Shown: positions 37,600-49,019 of the stretch, piece by piece | How the letters are laid out: each line of letters opens with the position of its first letter | Numbering within the stretch: the first letter of the stretch is position 1 | Assembly: GCF_001640805.2 (NCBI RefSeq) | Contig: NC_066851.1 | Coordinates: 1,502,971-1,566,970 of the forward strand | Direction of reading: 5' to 3' | DNA from: Lates calcarifer | Taxonomy: Eukaryota; Chordata; Actinopteri; Centropomidae | DNA: 64,000 bases | Notes under the pieces: generated by a model | Databases searched by the model: none | The model's input: only the letters and a program-made list of their open reading frames with translations | What the model was told of the DNA's origin: nothing | Made by a program: the position numbers and the translations under genes

Positions 37600-38692
37600 A
37601 CATATGTACACATATGTGATTAAATGTACAATTTCATTTTATGTTTATGAAGGAATACTGTGTTTTAAAGCCCCTGTTCATTCTCTCAGCATCTATAACT
37701 GAACCAAAATGTTAAGGTCAATGAGTTTTGATATGATCATAAAGTCATCCACTACACAAGGCAAACCAGCATCAGTGTGCACAACAATTACATGCACTTT
37801 CTTCAGGAAAGTATTTACTAGCTTAAGTTGTGGGGTTTGAACAATGTGAGGTTGTACACTCTGAACTTATAGTGAGGTCAAAGAGGTGAAATGTTAGACA
37901 CCCAAAATGATGATGACTTTGATAACGACCCTCAAATTTAATGTTTAAGCCTAAAAACATAAGAAAGTAGCTTCCAGTCAACACCAATTTATCTTAATTG
38001 AGCATTCAGATAAGTAACAGACTTTGAAAAGAATGTTATCTTGATGTAGTGTAGTAATTGTGAGATTAATGTCTTTACTTGTTGAAATAACAATAAACTT
38101 TCCTTCAAGAGAGCATAAACTGAAGCTGAGTTGGTATACAGATGCTGTTAACTGATAACAAGTAGTTTCAAATGAGAATTTTAATGACTATGTTTGACTG
38201 CCTCAAGATATTTTGACCCAAACATGTCACAGCTTATCTTTGTCATCTATAATGCATGGAATAAGGTTCTAATAACTCCCTTATTAATTAATGTTTCACC
38301 AGAAAAGTCATTAGAAACATTTGTAACAGTATTTGAAACATATTACATAGCAGAAACATTGAGTATTGTGATGGTGTTAACAAAGGAAAATTGTTGTTTT
38401 GCAGTTGTTGGACATTTCTGAAAATTGAAATATACTCCGTTACTGAGGCATATTTCAAAATGACATACTATATATTCTAAGCTGCCCCATTGTATTTAAT
38501 GTAACATAATTTGACAAACTGACTCACACTGTAACATTTGAGCTGAATAGTTCACACAATAGTTTACTCAAATGTAATATTTTCTTTTTTCAGTAACAGT
38601 CTATAACACCACACAGCCTCTTTATTGTTTTGTTGTTTTGAACCACTTGAAGAAGAATTACAAACTCTGTATTTATCAAATTGCAAAAAGTG
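37600..38692. other. Spacer between the SAMD3-like relic and the transposon
   Basis: AT-rich unique DNA, with no gene or recognised repeat. Confidence 0.6.
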
Positions 38693-38698
38693 AAATTT
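38693..38698 (+). repeat. Target-site duplication, left copy (AAATTT)
   Basis: AAATTT directly abuts the left inverted repeat, and the same six bases directly abut the right one at 44,827-44,832. This is expected when a transposon inserts with a six-base stagger. AAATTT is a palindrome, so orientation is ambiguous and the true duplication could be a base shorter or longer. Confidence 0.75.
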
Positions 38699-38730
38699 TA
38701 CAGAGCCCCCTAAGGGACATGGGGGAAAAA
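38699..38730 (+). repeat. Left terminal inverted repeat
   Basis: It starts TACAGAGCCCCCTAAGGG and ends GGGGGAAAAA. It matches the complement of 44,795-44,826 at 31 of 32 positions; the single difference is C against T at the twelfth base or so. Beyond a three-base gap the match resumes with TGATGGGT, so the repeat is effectively about 43 bp. Confidence 0.93.
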
Positions 38731-38849
38731 AATTGATGGGTAAATAATAAAAAAAGACACATTTTTGTGAGATCTTGCAAAAATTTGTCTTTCACAAAGA
38801 GGGGTAGGGTGGGAAAAAAGACCAACTTATACTGTTTACATTAAGAGCA

Positions 38850-39697
38850 ATGTTCTTGACAAAAAACAAGACTCGGCAATGGAGTGATTGCAGTTTATTG
38901 AGTTTTATTTTCACCTGGGCCTAAAATACAAAGATATTAAAACAGTGCTTGGCAGTAGACATGGGTTCGATATTAGTGAGAGACATCTAAAAAGATTCTT
39001 CAGCGAGAGAGGACTTTCTCGTCGCAAAGCGCATTCGGATCTTGCAGTCCATGTAAGAGACTTTCTTGTCCCCATTCCTCCAGACGGCACCGTTGACACT
39101 TACTTGGGGGGAGCCAGCACCGCCAACCAAAGAATCAAATCTTGGTGGGGTTTTCTCCGCAGTCAGTGTGTGGAGTTCTGGTTGTCTTTGTTTGCAGACC
39201 TCAGAGATAATGAGTTCTTTGACGGTGGATTTCTAGACAAGGCCATCCTTCAGTTTTGTTGCATGGGACTCATCCAGGTGAGTGCATGCATTATAGTGTT
39301 TGTGTGTGCGTGGGTATGTAGGTGGGGTGGGGGGTGGGGGTATGAACAGAAGGAATGCAGGAATAGAGACAGACAGTGGGAACAGAGAAAGAGACAGGAG
39401 GGAGAGCAAGGTGGATGCCATAATCTACTGCTGTATTAAAGTGTGTATGTATGCACAGTTCTTCCTAATTGTATTTGTATATTCCTTTTTATTCTTTTTA
39501 ATAGGATGAGTTGGATGACACTGCACAGGTTTGGAATGCACACACCATCAGACCATCAAAAAACATCAACGTCCGGGACCAGAGACTTTCTTTCCCCTGT
39601 TGATGATGAACATGTGCAACTGTGCAAAGATGAATGTGTCTTTTGCCTGACAATACCCTGTGATCCAGATGTGTATGAACTGTGTCTTATGAACTGA
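38850..39697 (+). pseudogene. Integrase-type (DDE) transposase relic, catalytic core deleted
   Basis: It resembles integrase core domain-containing proteins that are highly multicopy in fish. The N-terminal part reads FYFHLGLKYKDIKTVLGS then RHGFDISERHLKRFFSERGL, a helix-turn-helix DNA-binding region. After about 25 further residues the sequence jumps to STANQRIKSWWGFLRSQ, then FLDKAILQFCCMGLIQ, which in the family lies just after the DDE core; about 200 residues, including the catalytic Asp residues, are missing. A donor follows CATCCAG (GT at 39,278). The acceptor is TTTTAATAG with the exon at 39,505, restoring DELDDTAQVWNAHTIRPSKN in phase. A frameshift and small deletion near 39,600 precede VDDEHVQLCKDECVF and PCDPDVYELC, with a stop at 39,695-39,697. 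A TGA lies at 38,885-38,887 in the N-terminal frame and no suitable ATG follows, so this copy is inactive. Confidence 0.83.
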
Positions 39698-40720
39698 ATC
39701 CCATCTGACTCTACCAGCTGATCCATATCAGGCTGTGAACTTGTATATGCATCTTAGACAGGCCATCACTGAGTCTCTGTAAGACAAATGCCAATCCAGA
39801 TCATAACTCCTCCTATTGAGCCCATGACCTCTTGATGGTGCTTCTGAGAGAGTGTGTGTCTATGTGTGTGGTCTTAAGGAGCAAACTGCTTGAGAAAACT
39901 AATGTATCTCGTTCTGTCTAAGTAGCAGATAAACGTGTTTCTATTGTGTGTTTTCATCACACAAAAATCAGAAGGTTACCTCCACAACCAAGTTGTGCAA
40001 ACATTTAGTGACATGTAACTAACAGAAACTGACACTGAACAAGCTTTGTAGCCAAGCGCTGTAATGTCAGAGTTGACTAGAAAACAACACAAATGCATTA
40101 TATTTTTGTGGAAATATTTTATTTTTTATAAAATGCACACACATTCTATAAAAATACCTGTGATGACATAACGTTATAATGTGGTAATAGTAAATTTAAG
40201 TAATATGGAAATATTGCATAATCATTCAGAAGGCCAGCTGAGCATATTAGGGGTCATAGAAGCTAATGTTTTTAGGCCAAATCAGCTTGCAGCTCAGGTA
40301 AACACAACCATTCACCATTAAAAAAACTGGTATCTCATCTTGCAAACTCTTTTTTCCTGAATACCCAACCAACCACATTAACATCAAATATTAATAAACA
40401 ATTCTGCCAGTGATGGACAACTCTGTAACATTGTTTTCAGGAAAAAAGTTTAGCCTTGAAGCTGGCTTAGGCTCAAAATGATGGAAATGAAAGCTGCAGT
40501 CATCTTCAAAGTATCATTTAAAACATGAAAAACGTGAAAACTATTGTTGTGTAGTATTGCAATTGATAATAGAATTGCAGACTGCTCATCACACATTTAA
40601 ATGCATCAGATGTTTCAAACAAAACAAACAAAAACAGATGGAAAATAAATACATAAATAAAATCAGCTATATAATAAGGAGGTCTGTTACTCTTAGGCCT
40701 GATCAAGACTGCTCTCAAGT

Positions 40721-43700
40721 TCAAATGATGTCCATTTCTAAGTAGTTACTGGAGAGGATGCTGTCAAACTGTGTGCAGAATTCAGGGAAAGAACTGTATG
40801 TAGCTGGCACTTCAAGTGTTGCTCCACAGGTATGAACAACAGGCCTTCTGTTGAGCCCAGTTTCAGCATTAAAGCAAATCATAATTTTGTCAACACATAT
40901 GAAAGAGGACCCAGTGCAGAAGCGTAGGAACTTCTCAGCTTTGGTTTGGTCAGCATTTTTTACATAACGCTGGAGATGGTTAAAGGTTGCCTACTCTCTC
41001 TGAGAGAGCACCACCTTTGTTGTTTCCAAAAGTTGTGACACTCTTTTGCCTGTGGCCTTCTTTGAGTCATACAGAGACAACACACTTTGCTTGTCGAACA
41101 GTTTCGGCCATACATGTGACATTGGTGTGGAGAAGCAACTATGTATTTGGCTCTTGCAGAATCGCTTTGTGAGCCATTATTTCTATGGCAGCCTTCATGC
41201 CTTCCTTTGAAGGTAGGAAATGAGGGCCCATCCTTGTAAAAAGGTCAAGCAAGTCCTCATCATCACCTTCCTCCATTGTGCCCTGGAGAGCCTTCTCAAC
41301 AGGAGATAAGTAGTTTAAAAATGACGCCATCAAGATGTCAACACTGTCAATTCCATTAATGCAGGCAAAAATGAAAGCCACTGATAGCCTCACTGGCATG
41401 ACATCATGATCTATCAATCCCTTCACTCAGATACGCCCAACTGCTTGCCATTCGGCCTCAACGAAATCTGGCCTCAGCCGTGGAACTCGCTGTTTCCCCT
41501 TCACACTGTTCAAGAAACTGCTCCCAACATGCAGTGTAAACTTCCCTTGGCACTCCAGCATTATCTACAGCTTTTTCATTTACAAAGTCCATTTTTAAAG
41601 TCAAATTCATGATGCTGCTGTCCATGAATACAACCAAAAGTTTTTAACAATCCTTTATCCTGCAAATTGAAGCACGTCGTGAGCTCTGTGGATTTCCTGG
41701 GTTGCTGGCTGAGGTTGATGGGGAAAGCTGGCTGCTTGAATTTGAGAGCAAATTGAAAGTAATTTATCTGTCCTGCTAAAAGAACAAAACATCCACAACA
41801 AAAAGAGAGAGGTCAGTGAATGAAGAAGAGGCCAAAGTATCCAAACTTTTAGTATGTTTGTGTCAAGGTCAAAATAATACTCGGATTTTATGTGTCCCCA
41901 CAAGGCAACTCAAAAGCATCTTTTCATGAGACCCTCTCACAAACTGCTCACATCCAGTTTATAACAAAGGCTTTCTATTTAAAATGTTTTCTATCTCAAG
42001 ACAAGTTAACCCTGACAACATCAGTATGACATTTACACTTACGTAAAGTTTAAAGCATGTGTGTTGCTTGCAGTGATGCATCTTACCAAGTGTAGTTTGC
42101 ACCACTTCCTCATGTATGGACTGCTCATCTACTGTGCATGAAGGCAGTGGCAAACGTAAATCCTGCATAGGTAATCCATTCACCTCTGCACTCTGAAGGA
42201 GTGAGTCAGAAATCAGTGTCACAAAATTTGCTTGAATTAGATCAAAAGGACTCTGCTGACTTCCACCACCACCACACTTCCACAACTACTCTACAACTTG
42301 CTAAACAAAACTATGGCTATTTCTTTACTCAAACTGTGCATGACACACCTCTATAAAAATGGAAGTTGAAGAAAATATGTTGATAGATAAATTTAAAATA
42401 AGTGAGAATTCTGCAGTGAAGAAAGCAAACATGTCATATCTTACAGCTCACCTATCAGTGGTATTCCATGGGTTTTCATCAGGTCTTAGTTGATTTTATG
42501 CAATCTAAAATGTTTTAAAGAAGCATAAGCAATGAATTATTAATTGAAATGGACTTTTATAAACATGTGATGAGGTAAGTACAGTAAGAGTTCTCCAGCA
42601 CTGCAACTCATTTCATTCCTGTGCCCATTTAATACATACTGGAGGAACAGAGTGCATATGCCATAAAAAAGTATAGGACATGGTTCATTTGTGGAATTCA
42701 TAGAATCAAATTTACTAAATATTAATGTGGCAGTGCATTTCTCTATTTTGTCTATTTTTACTGGTTTTAATACCCGCTTTACTATTTCTACCTCCTTACC
42801 CCAAAATGTTCCTGATCTTCTCACATTACTTGTGTGGCATCCTCACTGTCGACAAGATGACATCTTATCACAGCGTACAGACACAACTGTATCTGCCTTG
42901 TCTACTTCTGCATCTTCAAAAGTTACATGATAGATGCGCCCATGCTCTGTTTGTGGAGAGTGACTGAGAGCTGCACTGGTCAGATCAATGGTTTCAAACA
43001 AGGGATCCGGTAAGGTTGTGTTTGTGCCCTGCCTTTGGCCTGTTGGGGTTGACTGAGAGGGATGTCATTGACCTGGACCTTGTGCTGTTACAGTCTCAGA
43101 CATTGTTCTTTGTCTTTTGGATCTATGTTGCATTTGTAAACAAATGAAAAACAGAAGGTTTAATGTTGTTGTCAGCAGTAACAAAATTGTAGCAAGAAAT
43201 ACATGTGCCACACGTAAAACATTAAATGGCATGCAGAAAATACATATGGCTCAAAGTAGCTCCACTAAAGTCTATTAAACCAGTAAAGATTGTACAAATA
43301 CAGTGATCCAGAACTTTATTTAAAAAAAACATAAAAAATAAATTAAGGAGTGCAAGTAAATGGACTGTACTAATACAGTGCTTTTCTAGTCTTTTTGACC
43401 AATTTTTCTTTTCGGCAATTTGGGGTTCAGTATCTTGCCCAAGGATACTTTGGCATGCGGACTGGAGGAATCGAACCACCAACCTTCTGATTGGTGGGTG
43501 ACTGCTCTACCTACTGAGCCACAGCCGCCCCATCAAGTACATTAAGCATCAAGCATTAAGCAGCTTCAGTTTTGTTTGTTCATACAGTCTGCCAACAGCA
43601 TCGCCTAACCGAACCTTCTTTCTTTTAAAATCACAGATGTCAAATGTAAAATCATCAGCTTTGTTGAGCCACCCTCAGGGAAAAATAGGTCCTTTCCCAT

Positions 43701-44689
43701 TTCCAAAATCTGAGCAACAGTTGTTGTCTTTTGCACACTAGCATGTCTTGTTCCTCCACCATTTCTGGTCCTGACTTGCTGGTATTCATTCTTCCCATAA
43801 TGAAGCCATTCAATTTCAATCATCCTGGAAGTCTTTTCTGCTGAAGTATTTCTCTGTCTTGCCATCGCTTCACCTGACCTTTGGAACACACCTGGTGCAC
43901 TCAATAGTGCTCCTTTTGTTTTTGATTTCATTTTTCTAGTTCCAACTCTATCTCTTAGTCTCTGTAAAAAAAAAAGTTGCCTTATCTGTGCTGTATTTAT
44001 CAGTGTCTGTTCACAGAATGGTAGGACAGCTACTCAGTCACCATAAGATGTTATGTAATTGGCCATTTGTTCATCCATCATTATGCGTAACACTGCCTTG
44101 TCAACCTGAAAACATAAAATATTAGAATAAATATTTCAGATGCTTGCTTTGAATATGAATGATAAACACATAGATCCAAGCCATGACCCTCTCCTTTCAA
44201 AATAGTGTCACTGCAGCGTTTCAATGCACCTGGACTTAGCTGGTGTTACAATAACAACAGAGATGCATAGAGTCGCCAGATAGAAAGCTGGTCGACTTCA
44301 CAAAAAGTCCATTATATCAGTGATAAATCTGGTCACGACACAGTTTTATTAAATATTTAATTACACCAGCTTCTACCGTAGCCTATTCACCACTAGCCAT
44401 GGCGTCCACAATTACCATGGTGAGATAGACACGTAGCTCTACAGCAAATAAAATGCTACACGTATAAGCCCAACTACGTTACTTTAGGGTTGCAGGACTA
44501 GCATAACTTAACGTTAGAGTCTCTATGGTTAGAGCATGGAAGCAATGAGCGCAAGCACTACCTTAAACTCTGTGTTGCTACATTAAGTTATTGAATAAAT
44601 TTTATGGCCACCTTGTCTCTCTTCATCCGCATAATGTACTCATTTGGGACCTCTCTCAAATGCAAGAAACGTTCCAAATCGTCCTCCAT
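40721..44689 (-). pseudogene. HECT E3 ubiquitin-ligase-like gene carried by the transposon
   Basis: A multi-exon minus-strand gene resembling fish proteins annotated as G2/M-phase E3 ligase-like (HECT). Exon 1 (44,689-44,612) reads MEDDLERFLHLREVPNEY then IMRMKRDK. Exon 2 (from 44,105) reads VDKAVLRIMMDEQMANYI then TSYGD, with TGA at 44,036-44,034; together they form a SAM-like start. Exon 3 (43,961 to about 43,555) has NGGGTRHASVQKTTTVAQIL and DLFFPEGGSTK, then a frameshift to FTFDICDFKRKKVRLGD. A variable linker follows. The last exon (about 41,772-40,721) has VNEKAVDNAGVPREVY, EKALQGTMEEGDDEDLLDLF, DSKKATGKRVSQLLETTK and LRFCTGSS. It then has HTCGATLEVPATYSSFPEF, where the HECT catalytic Cys is TGT at 40,828-40,826. 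Lesions include frameshifts near 41,495 and 41,140, TGA for Trp (41,429-41,427) and TAG for Gln (40,993-40,991). Only the C-terminal HECT lobe is clearly recognisable. Confidence 0.83.
43360..43531 (-). repeat. tRNA-derived SINE inside the HECT gene relic
   Basis: On the minus strand it starts GGGGCGGCTGTGGCTCAGTA, typical of teleost tRNA-derived repeats. Both RNA polymerase III boxes are intact: A box TGGCTCAGTAGG (43,521-43,510) and B box GGTTCGATTCC (43,477-43,467). The body contains CTTGGGCAAGATACTGAACC and ends near ACTAGAAAAGCACTG. It interrupts the HECT gene just after exon 3, so it arrived after the transposon. Confidence 0.82.
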
Positions 44690-44794
44690 GACTCTCTTTT
44701 TACGAACAGTGAACCGGACCCTGACACAACAAAAACAACGCCGGTCTACAAAAGTTTGTCTTTTTTCTTTTTTTTTTCTCTCTTCCACCCATCA

Positions 44795-44826
44795 TTTTTC
44801 CCCCATGTCCCTTAGGGAGCTCTGTA
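44795..44826 (-). repeat. Right terminal inverted repeat
   Basis: The plus strand reads TTTTTCCCCCATGTCCCTTA and ends GAGCTCTGTA. It is the partner of 38,699-38,730. Confidence 0.93.
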
Positions 44827-44832
44827 AAATTT
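44827..44832 (+). repeat. Target-site duplication, right copy (AAATTT)
   Basis: Identical to 38,693-38,698 and directly outside the right inverted repeat. Confidence 0.75.
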
Positions 44833-47800
44833 AGAATTTAGTATTTATAAAATATTGAATAGACTAAAAGCTATTGTCTTTTTTTGGTACAGTAAAATAA
44901 TCTTATAGTGCTAAAGTGGTTACTGAAGTTGGTTAAGAGTAGCTTATTATAGTCTAGTGGCAATACAGAAACAGAGGTGATCACACACAATCACTATATA
45001 TTATGAACAGAAATATGAATTACTTATGACTACTATTTACTTAAGCTGTACATTGTGCAATGCTCTTCATCAATGGCGCATACTTGAAAATGATGGATTC
45101 ACCCTAAACTGGTGGAAACATTTGTGGAAATGTGGTCAGGTTGACTGGATGACACCAAGGTTGCAAAAATCTTGAACCAGAACCAATTTGGTAGAAAGGG
45201 AGTACATGGGTACTTATTCCTTTAAGTTCTGTGGCAAGGCTGGCTTACCTACCTGGCAAAATGAACAACTGCCCTGGTACCCACCCTGCAAAAAGCCCCG
45301 AGTTCATTTTGTAACAATTAGCTTGTGGTGCTTTGATTCCTAAACAAAGAAAATATTAGCTTATGATGACATTACCACACACTAACTGACACACAGGAAA
45401 TCAGGGGCAGAATAGTTTTCCAGAATAAGAGTGCAGCTCTACAATAAAATAGACAGTACAGGACTGATACACAAAGGCAACAGCACACACAAAACGTAGT
45501 ACTGTACAAATGTAGTAGTACAGCAACTTACTCTAGTTCTTAGTTCCATATGTTGTCTAGTTGTATCATTTGCACTGTAATCTCTGGCAATGTGATTTCA
45601 CCAAGTCACCTGGACGTACAGGTCTTCATATCTTTACTCTCTTTACATCAACAAGGACCATGCATGGTAGTATGGCATGACCATGTCACAGTGAAATCAA
45701 TTAATTAATAATTAATGTAGCCAAGAGCTCTTTTCTTTTACCTGACTCTCTTATTACACCATTTGCTCACTTCAGGAATTTGGATGTGTTGAGCAAGGAA
45801 AGGTGAAGTAAGTTTAGACTCAGTGTTGGTTGTGTGCTCTTTGCTAAATTTACAGACATGTTTCTGGTTGTCGTGTCACAGTGTTGAAAAGCTATGATGG
45901 GCTGAGACTTCTGATCATTTCCAAGTATCTTCATAAAGACCAGTGCTACTCCTCCTCTCTGTTTGTCTGTATGTGACGTTCCTCCCTCTACCGGCTCCAG
46001 GTTTGATGTCCCATTAAAGAGGCCTTGCAGACATCAGACCAGTCACTCAGAAACAGAAAGTGGGACTCGAGGGACACACAGGATGTTCATCATTAGACTT
46101 TGGTGCCATTCACCCGACTCCAAACCATTGCCTCACTGAATTTAAAAAAAAATAAAAAATAAAAAAAAATGACGACTTCAGAAACCTTTGGTTGGAGAAA
46201 CAGAGAACCGAGAAAGGCTCGGAGGGATAGGATGGGGGTGTGGGGGAGGGAGGAGGATGGGAGCGGGGGGTTGCACTTAAAGATATTTAAAGGCGAAGGA
46301 GATGGGCTTTGTTAAAGATGCGATTCCCCTGGGTTCCTCTCCTTGAGTTGCAGGGATCTGATAGCGAGACGCTCCTGTTCGAGCAACACCTCCTTTGCTG
46401 GGGGGAGATAGGATGGTGTGTAATTATACTGCGAGGGCTTTCAGGGCCCTGACATACCTGTCACCTGGGAAGGAGAGGGATGAGAATACATCTGCATACC
46501 TTTCTAGTTCTTACTTCAGAATATAGAAACTTGTCCTTTCTCGTTTGTTTCTGACAATTGTGTTTTTCTTTTTTTTTTTCTTCGCTTTTCTCGCCTGAAG
46601 AGGCTTGTTTTTAGAAGTTTGGGGCTCATTCTCAGCAATTATTTGATGACTTTCAGGGAAAAAAAAATGGAAGTGAGGAAGTGGCTTTGATTTAGATTTG
46701 AGAGATGGTTACTAATGAGAGGAGATAATCAGTGTAAGAGTTGAGACTTTTGTCACCAATTCCAGTGTTGTTTGAACAGATTCATTTCATCACTTGTACA
46801 ATAACAAATTAAACTTAATAAGTGACGGTTATAATCAGTGATCAAACACAATAATAAGAGCAATAACAAGACAGTCAGACTCTTTCAAAGCCAGCATGGA
46901 TTCAGTTATAACAACCAAAATAAGCAGGATACTGCTCTTCTGAGGCGATTACCATCAGATAATTATTTTCCAGAGTTCATCACCGCACATTTCCACCACC
47001 TGAATATGTCCTTTTTTATTAAACACTGGATGCACTTTTTCTCAAAGCATCCATACAGCACAGGGTACAGTATGTACACTGCAATATTAGTCTACTTAAT
47101 CTCAGAAGATTACAACATAACGTACAGAGAAATGTTATGACCCAGTGTTGCAACATGTCAGTGGTGCTCTGTTGCTAAGGCAAGCAATGACATTTTCACA
47201 ACAGACGCTGCACTCGTGTATTAACACTGTTTTACTTCAGTTTGCCAAGCTTGATGTTTTCTATGTGTAAGACAAATGTGAGTAAACAATGTTTCCCCTT
47301 CTCATCTGTGAGATGACGCCTGACTCTTTTCCCTTTGTTAGAGAGAGAGAGAACCTGGAGGAGTGTGAGGGAGAGAGAGAGGGAGAGGTAGAACCACATT
47401 ACCCACAATTGTAAGGCAGCAGCTTTGTACAGGTAGCTAACAGACGACTGGACCCCACTGTGTTCCCTTTCATGTCTAACAGCAGGGTAGAAATGTTAAA
47501 TTGTAGTGGGCCCTCTTTATATGTATATAAAAATGTCCTGAACAAGATGCTTATCTTAATAGATGAAGTAAGAGCAAAAAGAACTATAATTTTAATCAAA
47601 TCTTGGCCTCACTAGTGTGACGGCGTTGAGTGCTATTGAAGCTTAAAATTCATGTTGTTGGGGGGCTCAGAGAAAGGGACTCAGCGGGTGGTGTCTTGCA
47701 GTGTAATTATCCCTCACTTACAGGTATTTCTGTTGCCGCAGTCATTATCTTCCCTTGTAAAGAGGAAATCAATTTGTACAGATGTATATGAGGAGTGGGA

Positions 47801-48479
47801 GATTGCCCAGAGGAAAAGAAAGGCATTTTCATGAAAGAGGGACAGTGAAAATTGAGGAAAGATGACTTGTTATTGGTCTGCGTGCGGGGCTTGTTTGTTT
47901 GTTTGCCTGATTGGCTGTAGTTAGGGTGGCGTTGCATTCGGGAGAGCAACACAATGAAAAGCGTGTCTTTGAATTCAACTCATTATTAAGTTTTATTACT
48001 GTGTTCCAAACAAGAGCCCGGTATCACTTTTACTGACTATAAAATCCTGTTTGTGTGGCTGCTCTGAATGAAACCCCAAATTCAAAACTGTCCATGTCTT
48101 TTTTTTTTTTTGTCTTTTTTTTCCTTCTCGTCAGAACATAAAAGTGAATTGAGTGGATTCATCTTTACAACATTTTTTGATATTGCTTTAGTCAGTATAC
48201 TGTGACAACTGTTTCAAGTAGAAAGTTTTTCTAAGTCTTAAAAATGCTCTTATAAATAACTGAACAAAAATTCACAAATTATGCTGTTTTTAAGGTACTG
48301 ATGAAAAAAACAACAACAAAGTTCATCAATAGGGTAAAACCTGACTTTGTGTGTAATATATCAATACAGTGCCATATACAGCAGGCTTTTGGGAGACATA
48401 ATGTGCCCTCCAACTACTGGACTGGAGATTCACAGAACCAGAAATAAGTCAATACTCAGAAATATACTTCTTGTCTTTA
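44833..48479. other. Intergenic DNA, no gene recognised
   Basis: No coding signature. The block at about 46,270-46,500 is unique and CpG-retaining (GATAGCGAGACGCTCCTGTT, TTCGAGCAAC) and may be regulatory. Short (GA)n occurs near 47,340. Confidence 0.55.
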
Positions 48480-48680
48480 TTTTTGAGAGCTGACAAGATA
48501 GATATCAATCTCATGTCTGTGTGCTAAGTACAAAGATGGACTCAGGGCATAGTTAGCCCAGCTTAGTACAGAAAATGGAGGCAAACGAAAAAAAAAAAAA
48601 AACCTGCCTCTGTCCAAAGAAAAAAACAAAATACCAACACCTCTAAAGATATTAACATGTTGTATTTCATTCAGGTGTAG
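48480..48680 (+). repeat. Dispersed teleost repeat, family A copy
   Basis: Contains ATCTCATGTCTGTGTGCTAA, TAGTTAGCCCAGCTTAGTAC, CTGCCTCTGTCCAAAG and CACCTCTAAAG: the same order of motifs as family A elsewhere in the window, with an A-run inserted in the middle. Confidence 0.65.
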
Positions 48681-49019
48681 GTGATCTACCACAGAATACC
48701 AAGTAATAACAGGGCCAGAATCAGCAATACTGGTACCAACTGTATTTTTTATTCATATAGGTTACTTCTGAATACATTTTGCATTTTAAACATCAAAGAT
48801 TTACCAAATATTTTTAAATGATCTTCTGTAAAATACTTCATCACATCCATGTTAAAAAACTAGAGAGTTCTTTTTAATAAACAATGTTTATGTCATGTGC
48901 CTGGAACATGATCTAATGTGAGACAAGATGGTATCAATCTTATTGATGCTTGTATCCATACCCAAAACAAGACTTATTAGTACTATTGTAATACTTTTGG
49001 TATTACATTAGGAATAATT

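Larger units (their letters stand above)
38699..44826. mobile_element. 6.1-kb TIR transposon with integrase and HECT gene relics
   Basis: A complete but inactive DNA transposon bounded by 32-bp inverted repeats and a 6-bp duplication. It carries a plus-strand integrase-type transposase relic (38,850-39,697) and a minus-strand HECT-domain gene relic (44,689-40,721), convergent with about 1 kb between their 3' ends. Termini are TAC...GTA. Eukaryotic IS3-like (IS3EU) elements are, as I recall, described with DDE integrase-like transposases and six-base duplications, so that superfamily is the leading guess. A Ginger-type element is an alternative, but those make shorter duplications. A SINE inserted at 43,360-43,531 after transposition. 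The HECT gene sits inside the repeats, so it moved with the element rather than being a chance neighbour. Confidence 0.85.

Noticed and set aside
38888..39439. A 183-codon intact integrase
   Set aside because: The frame begins at TTG just after an in-frame TGA, runs through the donor into intron sequence (about codon 131 on), and lacks the catalytic core.
41139..41426. A 95-codon stand-alone gene
   Set aside because: It is an internal piece of the HECT relic between a Trp-to-stop change and a frameshift.
43360..43531. A functional tRNA gene, because both pol III boxes match consensus
   Set aside because: The sequence after the B box does not close an acceptor stem and continues into the SINE body.
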